This document shows, in pieces, positions 6,458 to 11,726 of a stretch of 11,726 nucleotides of DNA (the stretch's first letter is position 1; each line of letters opens with the position of its first letter). Source of the DNA: an uncultured Eubacteriales bacterium (GTDB lineage: Bacteria > Bacillota > Clostridia > Lachnospirales > Lachnospiraceae); assembly GCA_949297565.1 (NCBI GenBank), contig CASFUI010000024.1, forward strand, positions 1 to 11,726, written 5' to 3'. The notes under the pieces were generated by a model, which ran no database searches, had not been told where the DNA came from, and saw only the letters and a list, made by a program, of their open reading frames with translations. The translations under genes were made by a program, and so were the position numbers.

Positions 6458-6685
6458 ATGGAATTTGAAAAGCTTCAGAAAATTATTGCGGATGTTTTAA
6501 ACATCGACGCTTCAAAGGTAACTATGGAATCGGCATTTGTTGATGACCTCGGTGCAGATTCGCTCGATGTGCTGCAGATTGTCATGGGAATTGAGGATGA
6601 GTTTGATATTAAAATTCCTGATGAAGCAACAGAAAAGATTGTGACTGTTGCGGATGCAGTTAAACAGATTAAGTCAGCAATTTAA
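6458..6685 (+). CDS. acpP: acyl carrier protein
   Basis: This 75-residue acidic helical protein carries the growing fatty acyl chain on a 4'-phosphopantetheine arm. The attachment site is Ser35 in GADSLDVLQIVM, the canonical DSL motif, and the following helix contains the usual IEDEFDIKIPDE block. Length and charge are those of a fatty-acid-synthesis ACP, not a secondary-metabolism one. AGGAGG (6447-6452) sits five bases before the ATG, a near-ideal site matching the high expression expected. It is cotranscribed with plsX and directly followed by a strong terminator. The fabH, fabD, fabG and fabF genes found between plsX and acpP or just after it in many bacteria are absent here and must be elsewhere. 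Confidence 0.97.
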   Translation: MEFEKLQKIIADVLNIDASKVTMESAFVDDLGADSLDVLQIVMGIEDEFDIKIPDEATEKIVTVADAVKQIKSAI

Positions 6686-6689
6686 AACG

Positions 6690-6725
6690 AAAACAGGGCT
6701 GTCTGTTTAAGACGGTCCTGTTTTT
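6690..6725 (+). terminator. intrinsic terminator of plsX-acpP
   Basis: AAAACAGGGCTGTCT (6690-6704) pairs with AGACGGTCCTGTTTT (6710-6724) around a GTTTA loop. All 15 positions pair, with two G-T wobbles, and the stem ends in a run of five T (6721-6725). It begins four bases after the acpP stop. Confidence 0.92.
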
Positions 6726-6784
6726 AGTATATGGTAAAACTCTCCGTAATGGAGATTGATATAGCGAAAGGATGTAATAAAAAG

Positions 6785-7507
6785 ATGCAGAGACATAATC
6801 CTGATTTGGACAGCTTTCAGGAATGTATAGGATATGTTTTTAATAATGTGTTACTATTGAAAAACGCGCTCACACACAGCTCATACGCAAACGAGGTCAA
6901 AAGTAAAAAAACAGATGACAATGAGAGGCTTGAGTTTTTGGGTGATGCCGTGCTTGAACTGACGTCAAGCGACTATATATTCAGAAATCATTCAGATATG
7001 AATGAGGGAGCAATGACAAGGCTTCGCGCAAGTATTGTCTGCGAGCCTACGCTAGCCATGTGCGCAAGGACATTTGGGCTTGATAAGTATATTATGCTCG
7101 GAAAGGGCGAGGAGCAGACAGGAGGAAGAAACAGGGATTCAATCGTATCTGATGCCTGCGAGGCTCTTATAGGCGCCATTTATCTTGACGGTGGTTTTGC
7201 TAATGCAAAAGAATTTATTTTAAGATTTATTTTAAATGACTTGGAAAATAAAAAACTCTTTTACGATAGCAAGACTATCTTACAGGAAGTTGTACAGGCA
7301 AAGGGCTTGGAGGTCGTGTACGAGCTTCTCGGAGAAAAGGGACCTGAGCATGATAAGACGTTTGAGGTGTCTGCCAGTGCGGACGGACTTTTTGAGGTTA
7401 CGGCTTCTGGACACACAAAAAAGTCAGCGCAGCAGAAGGCGGCGTATAACGCCCTTATACTGCTGAAAGACAGAGGTTTCAATATTAATCCGAAAGGGAA
7501 AAAGTAA
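6785..7507 (+). CDS. rnc: ribonuclease III
   Basis: This double-strand-specific endoribonuclease processes rRNA precursors and structured mRNAs. In the 240-residue product, the signature NERLEFLGDAVLEL spans residues 46-59, supplying Glu50 and Asp54. Asp123 and Glu126 in SDACEALIGAIYLDGG complete the four-carboxylate metal site. A C-terminal double-stranded-RNA-binding domain (about 166-235) ends in KKSAQQKAAYNALILL. The ATG at 6785 is chosen because AAAGGA lies upstream (spacing about 12 bases, a little long) and the product then begins close to the usual IGY start of the family. Earlier in-frame ATGs at 6731 and 6749 lack binding sites, and 6731 is only six bases beyond the acpP terminator. 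The stop codon directly abuts the smc ATG, implying translational coupling. I see no convincing promoter between the terminator and this gene. Confidence 0.95.
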   Translation: MQRHNPDLDSFQECIGYVFNNVLLLKNALTHSSYANEVKSKKTDDNERLEFLGDAVLELTSSDYIFRNHSDMNEGAMTRLRASIVCEPTLAMCARTFGLDKYIMLGKGEEQTGGRNRDSIVSDACEALIGAIYLDGGFANAKEFILRFILNDLENKKLFYDSKTILQEVVQAKGLEVVYELLGEKGPEHDKTFEVSASADGLFEVTASGHTKKSAQQKAAYNALILLKDRGFNINPKGKK

Positions 7508-10500
7508 ATGTATTTAAAGAGTATAGAGGTACAGGGATTTAAGTCATTTGCAAATAAAATTGTATTTGATTTTCATAACGGCATAACAGGTATTGTTGGT
7601 CCTAATGGCTCAGGAAAAAGTAATGTTGCCGATGCTGTAAGGTGGGTGCTCGGTGAGCAGAGCGCCAAGCAGCTCAGAGGCGCTAAAATGGAGGACGTAA
7701 TTTTTGCGGGGACAGAGACGAGAAAGCCTGTCGGATATGCCTATGTGTCAATTACGCTTGACAATTCCGACCATGCGCTTGCGGTAGATTACAGCGAAGT
7801 CACTGTTACTCGTAAGGTATTCCGCTCAGGAGAGAGTGAGTACCAGTTGAACGGACATGCGTGCAGGCTTAAGGATATAACCGAACTGTTTTATGATACA
7901 GGTATAGGAAAAGAAGGCTATTCGATTATCGGTCAGGGGCAGATAGATAAAATCCTCAGCGGTAAGCCTGAGGAGAGGCGTGAGCTTTTTGACGAGGCAG
8001 CCGGCATTGTAAAGTTTAAGAGGAGAAAGGCTGCGGCTATTAAAAAGCTTGAGCATGAGAGGGAAAATCTTGTCCGTGTAAACGATATTTTGTCTGAGCT
8101 TGAAAAGCAGGTCGGACCGCTAGAGAGACAGTCAGAGAAAGCGCGCGAATATCTTCGCCTGAGAGAGGATTTAAAGGTTAGAGATGTCAATGCGTTTCTT
8201 TTGGAGAGCGATAAGATACGAGGCGATTTGGCAGCGCTTGAAGAAAAGATAAAGATTGCTGAAAATGATTTGGCTATGGCCAATGAACAGTATGAGAGTA
8301 CAAGGACAGAGTACGACGCGATAGAGGCACAGCTTTCTTCAGTAAATAATGATATTGAGCTTTTCAATACACTTCGCTCAAATACAGAGGTGGATAAACA
8401 GAGACTTGAGGGAAAGGTAAATGTGTGCGCAGAGCAGATTAAAACTATTGAAGCTGGAAATACTCACTACGCAAACAGAATATCCGATATTGAAAGAGAA
8501 ATTTCAGAAAGACAGGCTTCAATTCAAAAGCTTCGCGGACAAAAAGAGGATTTAAAGGACAGTCTCGATGTTTATCGTGAAAAGCAGTCTGAAAATGACA
8601 AGAAGCACGATAATATCCTTGCTGAGATTGAAAAAATTTCAGAAAAAATAGAAAAAAACCAGAATAGAATATTTGAGATATTAAATAAAAAATCTAGTAT
8701 TAATGCTGATAATCAGCGTTTTAAGACTATATTAGAGCAGTTAAATATAAAAAAGGCAGAGCAGAACAGTCTTATTATTCAGGGGAAAAGCCGTGAGAGC
8801 GAGCAGGACAGCATTATAGGCACACTTGAGAGTGAGCTTGCGGATATTAATGAGAAAATATCGGAATACAATTCCTTAATTGAGGAAAAGACCTCCGCTG
8901 TGGCTGACAACAAGCAGAAAATAGCCGAGCTGAGCGCCTCTGCCGACAAGCTGCAGCAGCAGTACCACCGTGAAAAGTCACGTCTGGAGTCGTTGTCTGC
9001 GATAACCGAAAAGTACGACGGCTACGGTAACAGCATAAGAAAAATAATGGAGCTGAGAAGTTCGAATAAAGGCATAATTGGTGTTATTGCAGATATTGTA
9101 AAGGTTGAGAAAAAATACGAGACAGCTATTGAGACAGCGCTTGGCGGAACTATACAGAATATAGTCACGGATAATGAGAGTACGGCTAAGGGACTGATTG
9201 CCTACCTTAAAGAAAATAAATTCGGGCGCGCTACATTTCTTCCGCTGTCGTCGATTTCGGCGAGAAATACTCTTGAAAAAGAGCCGTGCATGAGTGAAAA
9301 CGGCGTTATTGGAGTTGCCAGCAGTCTTGTTCGTGTGTCATTTGAGTATGAAAATCTTATAAAATATCTTTTGGGGCGTATTCTTGTTGTTGACAACATA
9401 GACAACGCGCTTGCCGTTGCAAGAAAATATAAGCATACATTAAGAATAGTTACGCTTGAGGGAGAGCAGCTGAATCCAGGCGGTTCAATGACAGGAGGAG
9501 CATTTAAAAATGCGGGAAATCTGCTTGGACGCCGACGCGAAATTGAGGAATTAAAGGCAGAGACCTCAGGCATAAGCAGCAGGTTAAACGATACAAGAGG
9601 CAATATTGCAGAGCTGAGAAAGAAGGTCGCATCCATACGCGAAGGGCTTGAGAGCGACAATGCGGCTTTGCGCGAGGCGCAGCTTGGCAGAAATACTATT
9701 CAGCTTAATCTGGAGCAGGCGAAGAATAAGAAAAAAGAGATTATAGCCTCATATAAAGACGCCAATGCTCAGGTTGAAAGCATTGACGCAGAGATAGTAT
9801 CGGTTGCAAAGCAGCAAAGTCTTGTCACTGTTAATCTGAAGGATTTGGATAACAGTAATGAGGATTCGCAGAGAGAGATTGACGAGCTGTCGGAGCTGCT
9901 TGACAGGAAGAAGCAGGAGGAAGCGGGGCAGCTTACTGCGTCGGAGCACATAAAGATTGAGTTTTCGGCGCTGCTGCAGAAAGAGAATTTTATTGAGGAG
10001 AATATACAGCGTATAGAAGATGAAATTTCACATTTAAGCGCTGAAAAACAGGAAATCCTTTTAAAGCAGACTAATACAGGGCAGGAGATTATTGCCAAAA
10101 ATAAAGAAATTGACGAAGTAAAAAGTCAGATTGACAAGGCTGTGGCTCAGATAAATGACTGTACTGAAAAGATTGACGCATTTAAGAAAAAGCGTGATGA
10201 GATGAATTCAAGCCACAGGATTTTCTTTGAGAAGAGAGAGAAACTCAACTCACAGATTTCAGAGCTTGACAAGGAAGTGTACAGGCTTAATTCAAACAGG
10301 GAAAAGCTTGAGGAAAATAATGATAATCTTGTTGATTACATGTGGAATGAGTATGAGCTGACATACAGCTATGCTATGGAGCTTAAAAATACGGACATGG
10401 ATAATCTTTCTGTGCTCAAGAAAGAGATACAGTCGCTCAAGGCGTCCATCAAAAATCTCGGTGATGTCAATGTAAACGCTATTGAAGAATACAAGGAAGT

Positions 10501-11083
10501 AAACGAGAGGTATACTTTCCTAAAAGGACAGCACGATGATTTAATTGAGGCTGAGGCTTCTTTGACGCAGGTTATTGATGAGCTGGACAACGGAATGAGA
10601 ATACAGTTTTCGCAGAAGTTTGAGGAAATCAGACGCGAGTTTGACAAGGTGTTTAAGGAACTGTTCGGCGGCGGAAGAGGAACGATTGAGCTGGTTGAGG
10701 GCGAGGATATTCTTGAGGCTGGAATTCTTATAATCTCGCAGCCGCCGGGAAAGAAGCTTCAGAATATGATGCAGCTTTCCGGAGGGGAGAAGGCGCTGAC
10801 TGCAATTTCACTTCTTTTTGCAATTCAGAATTTAAAACCTTCGCCGTTCTGTCTGCTTGACGAAATCGAGGCTGCGCTGGACGATTCAAATGTAGGCCGT
10901 TTTGCGAATTATCTGCATAAGCTGACAAAGCATACGCAGTTTATTGTGATTACTCACAGGCGCGGAACTATGGCGGCTGCCGACAGGCTTTACGGCATAA
11001 CAATGCAGGAGAAGGGTGTTTCGGCGCTGGTATCGGTTGACTTGATTGCAAATGATTTGGAGAAAGAGGAAAAAGCGTCCTAA
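7508..11083 (+). CDS. smc: chromosome segregation protein SMC
   Basis: This 1191-residue ATPase, with ScpA and ScpB, compacts and aligns chromosome arms from the origin region. The N-terminal head contains Walker A GPNGSGKS (31-38) and VRWVLGEQSAKQLRG. A long coiled coil then runs to about residue 500. The hinge lies at roughly 500-670, beginning near EKYDGYG and containing the conserved LNPGGSMTGG (655-664). The returning coil reaches about 1030. The C-terminal head holds the signature LSGGEKALTA (from 1090), Walker B FCLLDEIEAALD (1114-1125) and ITHRRGTM. All elements needed for ATP-driven head engagement are intact and length is standard. The ATG immediately follows the rnc stop with no intergenic base; AAAGGGA within the rnc end serves as the binding site. 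scpA and scpB are not in this window. Confidence 0.98.
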   Translation: MYLKSIEVQGFKSFANKIVFDFHNGITGIVGPNGSGKSNVADAVRWVLGEQSAKQLRGAKMEDVIFAGTETRKPVGYAYVSITLDNSDHALAVDYSEVTVTRKVFRSGESEYQLNGHACRLKDITELFYDTGIGKEGYSIIGQGQIDKILSGKPEERRELFDEAAGIVKFKRRKAAAIKKLEHERENLVRVNDILSELEKQVGPLERQSEKAREYLRLREDLKVRDVNAFLLESDKIRGDLAALEEKIKIAENDLAMANEQYESTRTEYDAIEAQLSSVNNDIELFNTLRSNTEVDKQRLEGKVNVCAEQIKTIEAGNTHYANRISDIEREISERQASIQKLRGQKEDLKDSLDVYREKQSENDKKHDNILAEIEKISEKIEKNQNRIFEILNKKSSINADNQRFKTILEQLNIKKAEQNSLIIQGKSRESEQDSIIGTLESELADINEKISEYNSLIEEKTSAVADNKQKIAELSASADKLQQQYHREKSRLESLSAITEKYDGYGNSIRKIMELRSSNKGIIGVIADIVKVEKKYETAIETALGGTIQNIVTDNESTAKGLIAYLKENKFGRATFLPLSSISARNTLEKEPCMSENGVIGVASSLVRVSFEYENLIKYLLGRILVVDNIDNALAVARKYKHTLRIVTLEGEQLNPGGSMTGGAFKNAGNLLGRRREIEELKAETSGISSRLNDTRGNIAELRKKVASIREGLESDNAALREAQLGRNTIQLNLEQAKNKKKEIIASYKDANAQVESIDAEIVSVAKQQSLVTVNLKDLDNSNEDSQREIDELSELLDRKKQEEAGQLTASEHIKIEFSALLQKENFIEENIQRIEDEISHLSAEKQEILLKQTNTGQEIIAKNKEIDEVKSQIDKAVAQINDCTEKIDAFKKKRDEMNSSHRIFFEKREKLNSQISELDKEVYRLNSNREKLEENNDNLVDYMWNEYELTYSYAMELKNTDMDNLSVLKKEIQSLKASIKNLGDVNVNAIEEYKEVNERYTFLKGQHDDLIEAEASLTQVIDELDNGMRIQFSQKFEEIRREFDKVFKELFGGGRGTIELVEGEDILEAGILIISQPPGKKLQNMMQLSGGEKALTAISLLFAIQNLKPSPFCLLDEIEAALDDSNVGRFANYLHKLTKHTQFIVITHRRGTMAAADRLYGITMQEKGVSALVSVDLIANDLEKEEKAS

Positions 11084-11162
11084 ATTTTAAAGCATTTTCA
11101 AAAGTCTTATAAAGTGGTATTCTAAATAACATCTGGTATATTGAGAAGAAATGAGGGCAAAT

Positions 11163-11726
11163 ATGGGATTATTCAGCAGGTTAAAGGAAGGTCTTTCAAA
11201 GACTCGTGATAATATCGTATCAGGAATTGATTCGGTTTTTTCCGGTTTTTCAAAAATTGACGATGATTTTTATGAGGAGCTTGAGGAAACGCTTATTATG
11301 GGAGATATTGGCGTGAGGGCTACCGATGAAATTATCGAAGATTTGAGGGAAAAGGTCAAAGAAAATAAAATAAAAGAGCCCAAGGAATGTAAGCAGCTCT
11401 TGATTGATACGATAAAAGAAAAAATGAATTTAGGAGAAAATGCCTACGAATTTGAAAAACGTAAATCTATAGTAATGCTTATCGGTGTAAACGGCGTAGG
11501 AAAAACTACAACTGTTGGAAAGCTTGCCGGGCTTTTAAAAGCGCAAGATAAAAAGGTTTTAATGGCTGCGGCAGACACATTCAGAGCGGCTGCTATTGAG
11601 CAGCTTACGGAGTGGTCAAAGCGCACAGGCACTGAGATTATAGCGCAGAGCGAGGGCTCGGATCCGGCTGCGGTTATTTTTGATGCGGTTGCCGCTGCTA
11701 AGGCGCGAAATACAGATGTTTTGCTG
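11163..11726 (+). CDS. ftsY: signal recognition particle receptor FtsY (5' part, cut by window end)
   Basis: The frame is open for 188 codons to the last base of the window, so the C-terminal third is missing because of the window edge, not a mutation. FtsY is the membrane-associated GTPase that receives SRP-ribosome complexes and passes them to SecYEG. Visible are the short N-terminal helical segment MGLFSRLKEGLSKTR, the N domain, the G1 loop GVNGVGKTTT (108-117) and the DTFRAAA motif (138-144). There is no long acidic A domain, as is usual in Gram-positives. The ATG at 11163 is preceded by GAGGG (11153-11157) at five bases. An in-frame ATG at 11151 would add four residues but has a poorer site. 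It lies 79 bases after smc with no terminator or clear promoter between, so cotranscription with rnc-smc is likely. Confidence 0.95.
   Translation, partial: MGLFSRLKEGLSKTRDNIVSGIDSVFSGFSKIDDDFYEELEETLIMGDIGVRATDEIIEDLREKVKENKIKEPKECKQLLIDTIKEKMNLGENAYEFEKRKSIVMLIGVNGVGKTTTVGKLAGLLKAQDKKVLMAAADTFRAAAIEQLTEWSKRTGTEIIAQSEGSDPAAVIFDAVAAAKARNTDVLL

Noticed and set aside
7508..11083. Several open frames of 60-150 codons antisense to smc, and similar ones antisense to pta, ackA, plsX and the glycosylase
   Set aside because: They have serine-, leucine- and phenylalanine-rich compositions expected from reversed coding sequence, lack family motifs and ribosome binding sites, and lie wholly within well-identified genes.
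11084..11162. A separate promoter or terminator between smc and ftsY
   Set aside because: TATTCT and TATATT hexamers occur but have no acceptable -35 at 16-18 bases, and there is no hairpin followed by T, so nothing beyond the ftsY binding site can be supported.
1..11726. CRISPR array, prophage, defence island, integron or other novel multi-gene system
   Set aside because: All genes belong to conserved housekeeping families in a familiar Firmicutes order, with no regular spaced repeats, integrase, transposase or unassigned gene cluster.

Overview
This window reads as a core-chromosome segment of a low- to mid-GC anaerobic Firmicute of the class Clostridia. The evidence is Gram-positive-type ribosome binding sites (AAGGAGG, GGAG), consensus sigma-A promoters, the acetate fermentation pair pta-ackA, a Clostridia-like L32 and RNase III, and an FtsY with no long acidic N-terminus. 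The family or genus cannot be fixed from sequence reading alone.

Layout. Bases 27-530 (+) encode a family-6 (hypoxanthine/uracil type) DNA glycosylase that converges with tmcAL (550-1818, -), the acetate-dependent tRNA-Met cytidine acetyltransferase. A 211-bp divergent region (1819-2029) holds back-to-back promoters for tmcAL and pta. pta (2030-3025) and ackA (3126-4325) follow, with a strong hairpin between them. Just after ackA lies a ~92-bp palindromic repeat element flanked by a 10-bp direct repeat. Next is a perfect consensus promoter (4443-4471) driving yceD (4548-5072) and rpmF (5077-5256), closed by a strong terminator. plsX (5433-6443) and acpP (6458-6685) have their own promoter and end at another strong terminator. 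rnc (6785-7507), smc (7508-11083) and the 5' part of ftsY (11163 to the window edge) form the last block.

How the genes work together. pta-ackA turns acetyl-CoA into acetate and ATP. TmcAL, transcribed divergently, uses acetate and ATP to modify the elongator tRNA-Met wobble base. yceD-rpmF serves the large ribosomal subunit. plsX-acpP supplies the acyl-phosphate route into phospholipid synthesis. rnc-smc-ftsY combines RNA processing, chromosome organisation and co-translational membrane targeting, a common Firmicutes grouping.

Every protein is intact and belongs to a known family except ftsY, which is cut by the window end. I find no undescribed protein system, phage, CRISPR or defence locus. 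The most notable item is the palindromic element after ackA, which looks like a small inserted repeat (MITE- or REP-like) that used part of the ackA stop region as its target. Four start sites differ from the longest open frame or needed a decision: yceD, plsX, rnc and ftsY. No gene-free stretch exceeds 300 bases.
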